From: Hydractinia symbiolongicarpus
Lineage: Eukaryota; Cnidaria; Hydrozoa; Anthoathecata; Hydractiniidae
Reading direction: 5' to 3'
DNA length: 64,000 nucleotides
Assembly: GCF_029227915.1 (NCBI RefSeq)
Contig: NC_079887.1
Coordinates: 22,689,650-22,753,649 of the forward strand
A model generated the notes under the pieces. That model ran no database searches. It saw only the letters and a list, made by a program, of their open reading frames with translations, and was not told where the DNA came from. Below, in pieces: positions 1 to 14,400 of the stretch. Both the position numbers and the translations under genes were made by a program. Position 1 is the stretch's first letter; each line of letters opens with the position of its first letter.

Positions 1-57
1 GAGTAGCTAGCTAGCTAAACTAGCTAGCTAGCTATAGATAGATTAGATAGATAGATG
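1..57. repeat. simple repeat (TAGC)n/(TAGA)n
   Basis: The window opens with runs of TAGC followed by TAGA units. Short TAGC runs recur in the window (near 5290, 46215 and 48363), so this is ordinary microsatellite sequence for this genome. Confidence 0.9.
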
Positions 58-58
58 T

Positions 59-867
59 GCATATTTTACATGGCTAGCCTCACAAATATTGAGGGATATA
101 GCTACCCTGTCTTTTATTTCCAGGAGGGGCCATGGCTTGATGGAGAGTCCTAGAGTATTTAAGAGGGTGCCTATAAGCCGCAAACGCCTGCATATATACG
201 GGCGAGTTCAGGCGACTTTTCGAATAAAATTGGCGTTTGCCCCCTGAAATCGCCCGCACTTTCCCCAAATCGCCCGGAACATTCCCGAAATGCAATTCCT
301 TGTAACAAACCATGCGGACGATATTTGGGAAGAAGGTGCTTGAAGAGGAGTTAATATAGTTTATATATAAGTTATTTATAAAGTAAACTTTAACAAAAAC
401 CATCAAAAACAGTTGTTTTAAGAACTTCACTACCACATAGTAAGTTTATTTTAATTTTTATAGTTTTTTTGAATCACATAAGTGTCTGGTTTTTTTTCTT
501 TTTCAGGCATTATTCGGGCCTATGCGGGTTTTTTTGGGCGAATCCTTATATTTTTTTCAAAACGCCGAACTCGCCCGAAAACGGCCGCACTTTTTACGGC
601 GTATGCGACTTATCGGCACCCTCGTGAGTATTTAATGCTCATTTTGAGCTACGCAGACCCATTTAGGGCTCGCGCTCTACTAGACAACTCCCAGCAACAT
701 CCAACGGCCCACTCAGTGTGCCATCTCCCCAATTTCCCTCACATGGTTTGGGTTAACCCGAGGCTATGGTAACATTCACTCGCCCATGTTGAATAGCCGT
801 CAAGAGAAATCGAACCCTGGTCTCCTGCACAGAGTACGAGAGCTATAACCACTAATCTACGGCGCCA
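59..867 (-). mobile_element. tRNA-derived SINE, split by a MITE
   Basis: Read on the minus strand, the sequence starts TGGCGCCGTAGATTAGTGG, which has a pol III A-box (849-859). About 40 bases on it has a B-box resembling GGTTCGATTTC (806-816). This is the layout of a tRNA-derived SINE head. A second copy lies at 48968-49277 and matches along its whole length except for the block 163-625, which it lacks. The shared 3' end is near CATATTTTACAT. The uninterrupted SINE is therefore about 310 bp. I did not find clear target-site duplications around either copy. Confidence 0.8.
163..625. mobile_element. TIR MITE inserted in the SINE
   Basis: The left end reads GAGGGTGCCTATAAGCCGCA and the right end, reverse-complemented, reads GAGGGTGCCGATAAGTCGCA, so the termini are near-perfect inverted repeats. 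The block is flanked by GAGTATTTAA on both sides (153-162 and 626-635). The intact SINE at 48968-49277 has that sequence only once, which shows the empty site directly. A duplication of 9-10 bp fits a Mutator-like (MULE) element better than hAT or Tc1. No transposase is encoded. Confidence 0.8.
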
Positions 868-1412
868 TAAACTAGCTAGCTGCGATTCGGTTCAGCTCTG
901 TTGCCGTAGTGATGATTGACATTTTTCTTAATTGACGAATCACATTTGTGCTACATCTGCCATTTTTAAAATTCCGCTGGGTGAAAACAAACCTAGTTCG
1001 TAGGGCTTTTTAACGTACTGAGAAATCTTTTTTAGTTGCCCGAGAAATCTTTTTTAGCTGCCAAGATATATATTTTTGCCTGGTGGTTCCATAGCAATAC
1101 TATCTGGCTTTTTATAAGCCAACTCTGGAAATATTGGTTGAAGTAGTTCTGTATCACTAAAAGGTGAGGAGAAATTACTAATCTTTATTCGCAAATTTTC
1201 ATCAATTTCCTTTTTGATTTTATTGTCTAAGTCATCGTCTATTGCAATAGTTTTATCATTCTGAATACTGTCATGCCGAAGCATAGTTGTAGTGAGACAT
1301 AAATATAAAGACGGTGATACACGATCCGATTAATCGAATTCGATTTGTCGAAATTATATTGAGCATTAACATAAATTAAACATATTTTTAATAATTTCTC
1401 TTCGATAAAATA

Positions 1413-2030
1413 ACTGCTGTATTTCATTCTGAAATGACAAAAAATGTTCCATTGTAGGTTAAAATCACCATAATTCATTTTGAAATGACAAGAAAAAGAC
1501 TTAAAAAGCTAAAAAAACGGCATGTCCAGAAAACATCCTGTCAAAGCTTTAATATTGCTGCATTTCCCCCTAAAATGACAAGAAAAAACCAACACCATAG
1601 TGTATACCGCCCTATTACTGCCACCATCCTAATATGGACCAACTTGGCAATGATGGGATGGCCTGAAACAATTATTTTTTGATACTTACGCATGGTGATT
1701 ATGCAAAAGCTTAAAAATCAGCATATTTATTCAAAAATGACAAGAAAATAACCCAAAAAATCTTAAAATTCACTGTATTTTGTTCTGAAATGACAAGGGA
1801 ATGTTCCATCGTAGCTTAAAAATTGCTGTATTTTGTACAATAAAAAGACCCTAAGAAGCATAAAATTGCTATATCTCGTTCTAACATGTCTAGAAAATGC
1901 CCCACGCAAACACAGACCCTGTGATGCTTAAATATTGATTTCTTTCATTCTAAAATAACAGGAACATCTCATTGTAAATAAAATTTGCATATTTTGTTCT
2001 GAAATGATGATAAAAATTCCCCCTATTTTG
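1413..2030. repeat. degenerate tandem array (about 50-90 bp units)
   Basis: About nine diverged units follow one another. Each contains a core like TTCTGAAATGACAAG and most end in TTAAAAATTG or a variant. Unit length varies because of indels. The short reading frames across it look incidental. The rest of 868-2590 shows nothing else I can support. Confidence 0.65.
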
Positions 2031-2622
2031 TTAAAAATATAGCAATCCTAACCTTATTTTTATTTTCTGTAAAAAATGCAACTAGGGTGAAATGAAGAAT
2101 GTTTGTTAATTTAAAAATAAATAAATTAAATTTTGATAGCTTTCATTATCGTTAGCACCTTTAAAAAATAGTTTGAATGTTACATGTGAGAACAATAAGC
2201 TTCATCAAATCTTATTGTTATGATTAGTGCACTATGATGACAGTAAAAAGCAATTTTAAGTTCATATGTAAACAAAAGATAAAGTGAAGTTTCTTTATGA
2301 TTATGAGGTCGTAAAACTTGCATACATGTAAAGTTTCATTCAAGTGGTACTGTCACTTGTTGCTTAACTAGACACTGCAATTTTGCTGACACAGAAATAG
2401 CTTCTACATGAATCAAGTCTGTGTTCATTAGAGAAATGCGTGACCTAATATTGTCGTAAACCACCCATTGACATCTTAGGGTCATCCGTCCAACTCACTT
2501 CGATAGGCAAAATTCGAGTCAGGAGTCCTTAAATTTGCGAAAACAATAAACCAAACAAAAGGTAAAACTGCCTTTTTCTTCTTCAGCACATGCTGCTGTT
2601 AAAAGGGGAAATATGTGTCTAA

Positions 2623-3260
2623 CCTCGTTAGAGATAGTTGAGAACTTCTGTTACTTAGGTGATATGTTGGGCAGTGAAGGGGGTGTTAAAAGAAGTGTTA
2701 CTTGCAGGATAGGTTCTGCTTGGAAAAAGTTCAGAGAGTTACTTCCTTTGTTGACTAGCAGAGTCCTGTCAATTGAGTTAAAAGGTAGGTTGTATGAGGA
2801 CTGTGTAAGAAGTGTTATGTTGTACGGTAGTGAGACATGAGCAGTGAAGCAGGAAGATCTTGACCGTTTAGAAAGGAATGATATGAGAATGGTTAGGTGA
2901 TGTGTAACGCCAGTCTGAGAGACAGAAAGAGTTCAGACGAGCTAAGAAACAGGCTAAGTCTCCGTAGAATTAAAGATGTTATCCAGATAAGAAGATTGAA
3001 TTGGCTGGGGCACTTGGAAAGAATGGAGGAGGATAATTGGGTAAGAAAGTGTAGAGACTTAATAGTTCCTGGGGCAAAGCCCAGAGGCAGACCGAGAAAG
3101 ACTTGGCAGGAGGTTATAAGGACAGAGTTGATACAGAGGAAGTTGCGTTTAGATCTAACACAGTCTAGATCAGATTGGAAGAGGGTCGTTAATATACCCC
3201 GTCCAACCCATGCTAGCATGGAAAACGGACGTTAAGCCGAGAATGATGAATGATGATGAC
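2623..3260 (+). mobile_element. 3' fragment of a non-LTR retrotransposon (LINE)
   Basis: This stretch is almost identical to the 3' end of the larger LINE at about 31766-32360. It encodes the C-terminal part after the reverse transcriptase, including a segment LNWLGHLERM and the arginine-rich PRGRPRKTW motif. An in-frame stop (TGA near 2838) and a frame disturbance near 2899 break it. The 3' end carries GATGAATGATGATGA tail repeats. It joins the Copia remnant on both sides. Confidence 0.85.
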
Positions 3261-4539
3261 TCAAGCTCATCAAGATGATTAAAGATCTCAACATCATTAA
3301 TATTTGCATCTATCAGCAACTGTTTTAGTCTTGAACTATTAGGATGACTGAACTGTCGATGAAGTTTGACTGCAGCAGCCTTCTTCTGCAGTGGTGTTTT
3401 CTGTTGTAAAACATTACATATTGCAAGTGCTTCTTCTGTAATGCCTCCTTCTTTGAACTCTCCAACTCTTCCTATTGGAATACAATAATGACCACAGGAA
3501 CTGAAAGAAACTGGTATATCTGTGTTGAAGATAAATATTTGTTGTTGCCAAAGTCTATTCTAGTGTTTTGCCTTTTTCATAGCTACCTTGCTTAGCAATA
3601 AGGGTAATGGTATCTGTACTACATCTGTGGATAACATCATGCTTTGTCCAGCAATTATGGTAGTGACTTTTCTAAAAAATGTCACATGTTTACCACTTCC
3701 AAACTTGAATATTGTTGCACTTTTTCTTTCAATCACAGACTTTAACTCTCTATCATTCAATGTGTTCAGATAACATTGCAACCAATCTTTGCCACAAACT
3801 GTTTTGGTACACCCAGAGTCGAGTATCGTCATGCTTAAAGTTTCTCCAACAAGATTTGTCATGCATTCTTCAATAAGGGTTACTTGAACTTCATCTGGTG
3901 CTTGTTTTGTTTTGTTTTCCTGTCCCTGACGTGTATCTGAGCATAACTTTGCCCACAGATAGCACATCTACTAGGCTCACCATTTCTATCTAATGGGTTC
4001 AATCTTCTATTCCCATCTGCAAATCTTTGGGTATATGTTCTTCTGTTATCTCTAAATCGACTTTGAGTTTTATTTTGTCTGTAAGTAGCTCCATAGTAAA
4101 TGTCTTCAGTCTTCTCGATTTTGATATCATCACTATCTTGACCAGTCATAAAATTTGAAGGATCACTAAAAATCATTTTTAGCTGCTCTTTGGCTTCCGT
4201 ATATTTTAGTTCTGTCAAAGTCGCTCTAGAGAGGTGCTTATGACTTTCCGAAATATTTGAACTGTTAATGAAATGATATGTTAAAATTCCTTCAGGTGAT
4301 TCCATATCGTAATTCTTGAGCTTGTTGTATAGTCTTTTAAACTCAATAAGTTCCATCTCTAAAATTGCTTCTTGTGCTTGACCAGTCAAAGTAAAGTAAA
4401 AAAGTAAAAAAATAGCAGTGCCTACTTCTTCTTCTCCAGTGAAGTAAATAATTGCCATATCTGTACTTCTTTTTTTCCAGTTCTCATAACACATATTAGT
4501 GTTATTACCAAGCGTTGGTGGGGCTTTGTAGTGTGCCAT
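3261..4539 (-). pseudogene. Copia gag-protease-GAG_pre-integrase remnant
   Basis: In element order: a gag-like region begins with ATG at 4539 and contains a zinc-knuckle start (CAICGQ). After a frame change near 3900-3970 comes an aspartic protease with the active-site motif DSGCTKTVCG. Beyond the stop near 3560 the minus strand still encodes a GAG_pre-integrase-like segment with the LHRQFSHP signature (about 3340-3375). The frame change within the zinc knuckle and the loss of everything after GAG_pre-integrase mark it as dead. The domain order assigns it to the Ty1/Copia group. Confidence 0.75.
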
Positions 4540-4558
4540 CTGTAACAGGTTAGTACAC

Positions 4559-4570
4559 CCTCTGCTACCA
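4559..4570 (-). promoter_or_regulatory. primer binding site (initiator Met-tRNA type)
   Basis: On the minus strand, TGGTAGCAGAGG lies one base inside the 5' LTR. It is complementary to the 3' end of an animal Met-tRNA and is the standard place for minus-strand priming in LTR elements. Confidence 0.7.
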
Positions 4571-4571
4571 G

Positions 4572-4763
4572 TGTTAAAAGGTGAACTATGTGTCTAACCT
4601 GATAATCCTTGTAGCTCCAACTTTAGTTTAACGCAACAATCATTAAACACAAAAGCAACGCAACGTTGTACCAATGTATAAGATCTGCACCAAACAGAAC
4701 TAAAACCCCATCCAACACTATTGTAATTAGTTTTACTGTCTAAACACGAACAGTATGTTAACA
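4572..4763 (-). repeat. 5' LTR (192 bp)
   Basis: The LTR runs from TGTTAAAAGG to GTTAACA with TG...CA termini. Its low-coordinate edge (first 29 bases) matches 2597-2625 with three mismatches, which identifies the remnant of the other LTR. Confidence 0.75.
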
Positions 4764-4768
4764 GCTGC

Positions 4769-7123
4769 ACCAACAAAATCCATATTTTGCATTGGCAACT
4801 TTGCACATTGTTAACCGTCTAAATTTTTTAACCGGGCAATACAAGTTTTTTGGCATTCTGATTAGCTTACCGCTCCTGACGACGGGCCAATATTTAGCTG
4901 TATTGACCATCGTCAAGAAAAATGGTAGCTTAAAATGTAAACAAGCACAAAATACAAGTTTTAGAAGCATTGGAAATGATTATATATCTAACTCCTACAA
5001 TACATTTATCGATAAAAACATTTTCATAGGATAGAAACGACAACAATGTCAAGTTTAACAGTTAAAATAACCAGTTTCAGGAACTTTCCGTGTGGATGCT
5101 TCTTAAACATTTTAGTTGACTAGCTACATTTTCCATAAAAAACGATGATCTGATAACTCGTTTTATCAAAAATACTAAATACAGGGCGACGAAATCATAA
5201 CAAATACGTCTCCTCTCATTTTCAGATACGTCCCTTCAGCTTTGTTGTTACCGAGCCAATATAAATCTCGTTGAAGCCCATGTTATTATTGGCTAGCTAG
5301 CTAGTTAAAAAAATACTTCAATATTCGTTGTAACTATATTTTAACTGCGCATTCAACTTTACACATTATTTTGTATGTGTCGAACATCGTAATGTTTTGT
5401 TTACAAGGTTTTATTCTTTAGGGAGTTTCGAATTCGAAATAGAATGTTTGTTTTTAGACAGGACTGTTTCGAATTTTGATCTCGAGTGTTAACAAAAGTA
5501 GTGATAGTGAATTATATTGTAAGAACACTAAACTAAAATTCCTTTTTTTATTTTTATCTAACTTAGACGGTTAACAAATACAATAATAACTGATTACCTC
5601 GTGCTGTACCGAAAATATCGCCCTCAGTCATTGCACCTTGGGCGATATTTTTAGCGCACATCGCAGAAGTCCACTTAGATCACAAAGCACAACATACTTA
5701 GTGCTGCGCGGTTATGCATCTAACCACCACAATGTCCACTGGAAACAGAAATGCATCCACAATCTTATTAGTGAACACAAGCGAAAAACCATAGAAACGA
5801 TAGCGAGCCACAAAAAAACGGAACATGAAATGTAGGCTGAAAGTACTGCAGACTTGTGTATTCAAAAGGATATGACTGCCACTTATACGATTTTTTATTT
5901 TTCAGAAAAAATTTTCACCTGACAGACTGTGTAGTCTTTTACAAGCAACAGATATTTACCCATAAATTTGAAATGAAACCATAGATACGATTCAGAACTT
6001 TTATGTAAAGGTATACTTTTAACCATCAAAGTACTGACCCTGGTTAGATTAGTATTACACCCTGATAAGAAAGCGAGAAGAGAAGAATAAAGTGATTGTG
6101 TTGTAACATTCCATCATAGCACTGAAAGTGTTTATGCCTTTTATCGCATTACTTTTTAAAGTTTGACTTTCATGTTGTCTATTAATTTTAATTTCTGTGT
6201 GAATTACTTATAGTCACATAGAGTCCCTACAGGAATTAATTATTGTGAATTTTGCAAGTTTTTCTCAATTTTGCAAAACTTATAGTTCTGATTAAAAGTA
6301 TTGAAAAACTTGCTATTCCTGCAAAATTAGGGTTTTCTGAAAAATGATTTTCGTAAAGTGTGCAGAAGAATCCTAACGCCCTTACCCCTAAGTAAGTGTT
6401 TGTTATCGCGATAGGAAATTTGTTTGGGCTGAAAAATAAAATCAAAAGTTTGGGAGTAATCTGCAAAATAATCCATGAATTTGAATGTAAAAAATAGCAT
6501 ATATGCTTTTTTATGAAATTTGCAAAACTTATAGCGATGAAAACTCATTATTAGAAAGAATCACACATAAAAAGTTCATATTTTTAAAATATACCCGTAC
6601 CTGATTTTGCAAGTCTGGCTTGAAATTTAGGATTTTTTTCATTATTTAAGACCTTGCGTTACATTATGTATCTCACTTATAGTGAAACTGTTTAAACAAC
6701 TGCACTTCTTGTGAACCTCAATCCATATCAATTTAGACATCGGCATACTGATTGTGGGAAAACCCAATTTGGGCACCCAAAAAGTAGGAAGACAGTTTTA
6801 ATGTTTCTAAATTGCTTTATTTCAAAGTAAATTCATTCAAAACACTTGGTCAAGTAAGATCTTCCCTTGTTGCACCAAAGTAAAAAAGTCTCGTGTGGTG
6901 CTAATCACAGGTTACCAACATCAACAATAATTTCATGGATCAAGCCTTGCGTCAGTTTTAGTTACATGACATCAATCGTTCTTGTCTTTGTTTTTAGTCA
7001 TTCTATAGTATTACTGTTAGTATATAGTTTTAATTGTAATTACTTTATGCTTAGCTTCAAACTGCTTCAATTTTATTGTCAGTTTTTTTTGTATCTTATT
7101 TTCCATATTTGTTTCATCCATAG
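4769..7123. other. intergenic DNA without a supported gene
   Basis: No conserved coding sequence is visible. A short hairpin lies at about 5612-5652 (AAAATATCGCCC and GGGCGATATTTT). Two copies of TTTGCAAAACTTATAG occur at about 6270 and 6520. The rest is unremarkable AT-rich sequence and includes the probable upstream region of the ASPDH gene. Confidence 0.6.
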
Positions 7124-7143
7124 AGCAGTATATAAATAACTGC

Positions 7144-10266
<3,123 letters not shown>

Positions 10267-10279
10267 CGGCTACTGATTG

Positions 10280-10391
10280 CCCGCATATCATTGAAACCAC
10301 AGACGTGCCTGCATATCATTGAAACCACGGACGTGCCCGTATGTCATCGAAACCAACTACGTGCCCGTATATCATTGAAACCACTGACCTG
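10280..10391. repeat. four 28-bp tandem repeats just after ASPDH
   Basis: Four units of exactly 28 bp, of the form CCCGTATATCATTGAAACCA plus an ACGTG-like end, start 14 bases after the ASPDH stop codon. They therefore probably lie in its 3' UTR. Units differ at a few positions. A possible role in the mRNA is only a guess. Confidence 0.85.
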
Positions 10392-10681
10392 CCTGGGAAT
10401 AATCGTGTCCGTCTATTATTAATTCCAGTTGTGATGTCAATGTTATGATGTAACAGAGTTTTTGTAAAATATTTTAAACAAATATATTTTTTATTAAAGA
10501 ACTTGTTTTTCATTTTGCACCAGAAAAAATAGTCGTCTGTGTGTTTTTATTGCACAGTCTCGTTTGTTTTTGAAGTGTAGTGTGTGTCGTGCCTTATTAA
10601 AGGAAGGAAGTGTTGCTTTTGTGGTTTTTGCACAAAGTTATTCTTGCAGACCGTAACACAAAATTTATTAAAACTAGTTGT

Positions 10682-10768
10682 AACCTCGTTCCCAGGGCAT
10701 TTGGCCTTGTTGATGAAGTTCACTCCGTAGTAACGGCTCAGTGGCCACAAGACCTTGGGGACGAGGTT
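10682..10768 (-). mobile_element. short fold-back MITE (CCTCGTCCCCAGGG family)
   Basis: The ends are AACCTCGTTCCCAGGG and, reverse-complemented, AACCTCGTCCCCAAGG. Inside, the minus strand carries GTCTTGTGGCCACTGAGC and a GTTACTACGG-like core. The copies at 60383-60450 and 60945-61025 have the same core on the plus strand, so these are one family. Confidence 0.7.
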
Positions 10769-10779
10769 AAGTTATAACT

Positions 10780-11461
10780 AGAGGAAAGATTTAGTAGAAG
10801 CACAAAAACATCTTATTTTATACAACTGCGAGAAGCTTTTTCCGTAAACTCTTTCCTTAAAGTAATTTTTAACGACGAATAAATACATGATATTTCTTCC
10901 GATTTTGCTTTTTCTGGTTTGTGTTAGTGAGAAGAAATAACACGTGATCAGTTAATTAAAGAAAGATTATCTTGCTGGTGAAGTTATTGGTTGCAGTCGT
11001 TAATTTTTGTGCGAGCATGAAAGTACTGTGGAAATGTGTAAACGACAGAATCGAAGATAATGGAGCTGTTGCCTACTAGACCTCACTAAATATTTATTTA
11101 TTTTTCCACACTGGACACTTTTACTACACCCCAACTTCCAAAGCTATTAAGGTTAGTTTCCAACCTTCTGTCTGTCATGGCCATCAAGATAACGAGAAAA
11201 ACCTGCCACTACTGTTATTAAATTCTTTTGTGTTCAATATTTAACATATATAAAAAAGTATAATTTTTCTTCCAAGCCACCCCTCCCCAGCCAGTAAATT
11301 TCAATCCCAGGAGACTAAGACAAGTTATGACGTGCTCTCCACCACGCATGTCATTTTTAGCTATAAAATCCAAACAAAGAAAGCGGACTTAATATATTAC
11401 TTTTTTCTTCTGTATTATTTACAATCTTTATATTCATAAAACTTTCAAAAAGAAAAAGATT
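10780..11461. other. intergenic DNA between two convergent genes
   Basis: ASPDH ends on the left and the long minus-strand gene ends on the right, so this stretch should hold both 3' UTRs. I see no further coding sequence or structured RNA. Confidence 0.5.
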
Positions 11462-14400
11462 TCAGCTTGATGTATAACTGTCCTGTCTTGGTGTATTGTC
11501 ATTCAGCTCTTCGAGAAATGAAGAGTATATTTCAAACAGTGAAGATTCATCCTAAAAATAAGAAAGGTTGATTTACATTGACCAATTTTGTTTCTCAAAT
11601 TAGGAATGCTCTGACTTCTGTAATGGATATGGTAAAATATCGTAGTAAACCTAAAATATCATTTTTTTAAACAGCTTTCTTTCTAGTCAAAATTAAACAA
11701 ATTCAACACTAATAATACTAAAATTAAAATGTTTTTGGAATATGACAGATTGTTTCTGTGAAAAGGTACAACCAGTTTTTTTTGAAAAAAATAACTTTCA
11801 AAATTCCTCTAGTACAATTAATCTTGATTTTTACATATTTTGGTCTGCTTGCCTCCTAATGCATAGCTACTTGGCACCTCACAAAGCGACACAAGAGTTT
11901 TTATCTTTTGAAGTGGTCTTACCTCCCACCCTCCCCACACTCCACCCCCCCTCTATGCTTAAACCAACTGATCAACAATATTTTCAAACCTTATTGTCTT
12001 CATCTCCACTACTCCAGTCCCAATCTGAACCTTCGTCAACCTCGTCTCCATGCTCCTTATCGCTGTTACCATCGGACGAGCTTCCGTCAGACATCCGTAT
12101 AGAGTCGAAGCTTGCAGTAGAATATGAAAGAAGATCGTCAGGGATTTGAGCTATGAAAACAATGTGTGCATTTACAAGCATGTAATTTAATACAGCATGT
12201 TGTAACGTCTCACAAACGGCGGTAATGTTGAACTTATAGGCGTTAATTTGACAACAGAGTTCTTTCTTATTTTTTTGGTGATCATTTTGTCCAGAAATTG
12301 CAAAATGTAAGCTCGTGACTTAAATTGCATGCCTTATTTCTCAATGTTCGTGATTTCGCGAAATATTCGCTACTTTTTTAAAATAAATTTTGTAAACGGT
12401 AAAAATAAAGACATTTTAGGACAAATAACTTTCACGAATTTGGTGTTTAGAATGCTATCTTGTTTTTTCGCGAGGATAAATTTTCGCGATTTTTACGAGA
12501 ATTTTTCGCATTCTCGTAAAAATCTCGAAAAGTTATCCTCTCAAAAAAAAAAAATAGCATTCTAAACACCAAATTTAGGAGTAGAGTGAGAAATCGTGAA
12601 ATGAAGAATTTATGTTACAGATTTTTTCCTTACACGCCCTCTGAGCACAAAAAATTAAACTACCATTTTTATGTCTGTACAAATCTTAAGGCATGACACA
12701 TACCATTTGATTTCGAGTCCATTTTTTGTGAAACAAAATTTTCACTGGAACGTTTGCAGCTACCGATCTAAAGAAAAAGAAAGATTTTTAACATTTAATA
12801 TTTTAAATCATAATAATTAACTTTTAAATCCTTCTTTTTAGTAACCGCCCATCCACCACTTATGGTGTACCGAAAAAAATATAATCCATCTATTTGTGGA
12901 GTAGCTTTTTGACTATAAAAGTCCTCTCCCAACCTATATTTTCTTTGCTTTTGTGTGTCTTAAAATTATAAAAATAAAGAATCGCTTATTTCACAGACAA
13001 GGCTACATTTTCATAACTGCGCAAGTCCAGAAACAAGAAGCAGATATTTAACATGCAAGTCATAGAGTTTAGAGAACGAAAATGTAAATTAGGAAAAAAG
13101 CAAATACATTACAAAATGATCGACTTACCTTCGCTAGTTTTAAATTAAGAGATTTTGCAATCGTGGAAAGCGGAAATTCATTCGCCATAGTAGATTGCAA
13201 AGCAAAGGTGATATTAAACACTTGACGAAGGTATTGTACTTCTAGCTCCTACACAAACCGTACCAAATATAAATTTATAAATTGGAGATATTCGTGCATA
13301 AAAGAAATGAAAACACAAAATACATACTGTGTTCTCTAATATCTGACAAATTTCTTGACAAGATGATTCCAGTTGAAGCGAGTGAGATCTGAAAAAGTAG
13401 TTTAGTCGGTTTTGAATAGTTTTTGTATGTATTTATTAAAAACAACTGTAAATTATATATCCGACTTTAAATAAATTAAACAACAAAAAAAAAGTAAATA
13501 AAAACAAATCTACTTAGATTTTAGAATTTCACTCGACATAACTCGCCGCACACTATGCCACGTAAACCCACATATTACTCGACATACAATTCAACATATA
13601 ACAAATATATAAGTCGATAAACTTAACACAACTTGGCACACACCCAACTCGAAATGTATGACTCGACATAACTCGATATAAAACAATAAACTAATTACCT
13701 GGCATCTTCGTTAGTAATGCGCAATGTCTTGCGCAGAATGTTCTCACAACTAAAGAAAAATAATATTACGTCACATATCTGCTCTGTTCCAGAAATATAT
13801 ACACTATGCCAGGGAAATTTTGAATAACAACAAATATACTAACAACAGGGCGAGGTAAAAGTTTGCTCGATTACGCCTGTTTGAATAGTACATACCTGCA
13901 TATTCTCATAATATAAGTAACACAATTAAAAAGTTAGTTTTACTGAAACGAAAACAAAAGTTTCTACCATGCCAACATCACATGTACATCCAGTGAATTT
14001 GTTTGTGATAAATGAACAGCTTGCAAGAACACCGGTAAAAGATAACTCTAAAATTAATCAATCAATCAATCAAATCAATGAAATTTCTTTTTCTTTGTTC
14101 GGATAAATGATTATTCAACAATAAAGAAAAATGTAGAATATATAGGATAAAACATGTACAATAATATTACTAATTTCGAGTTTTAAAGATTTTAAGGAAA
14201 TCGCGAAATTAAGTTTCAAAATATTTTTTAATTTACCATCCGTGAAAAGAAAATCACAAAAAAGTCGATAATTTGTCAAATTTTTACCTTAGAGTGGAAA
14301 AAAATGCAATTTTGTATATATATATTTTTTTTTCTAATTCGTTTTTTGTTTCTACAAAAAATATATTTTCTTAATTGCTTAACTCTCGCAAAATTAATAC

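Larger units (their letters stand above)
2597..4763 (-). mobile_element. defective Ty1/Copia-type LTR retrotransposon
   Basis: This is an LTR element read on the minus strand. The 5' LTR is at 4572-4763, followed by a Met-tRNA-type primer binding site, gag, protease and the start of the integrase region. The internal part stops at about 3261, where a LINE fragment in the opposite orientation takes over. Only about 25 bp of the outer edge of the 3' LTR (2597-2622) remains. The 5-bp sequence GCTGC flanks both outer ends (2592-2596 and 4764-4768), a typical LTR-element target duplication. Reverse transcriptase and RNase H are missing, so the copy cannot move by itself. Confidence 0.8.

Noticed and set aside
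80-436. Minus-strand 118-codon frame.
   Set aside because: It crosses the SINE/MITE junction and the MITE inverted repeat, so it is repeat sequence, not a gene.
1054-1284. Minus-strand 76-codon frame (begins MLRHDSIQNDKT).
   Set aside because: Composition is plausible but there is no homology, splice context or neighbouring exon that I can recognise.
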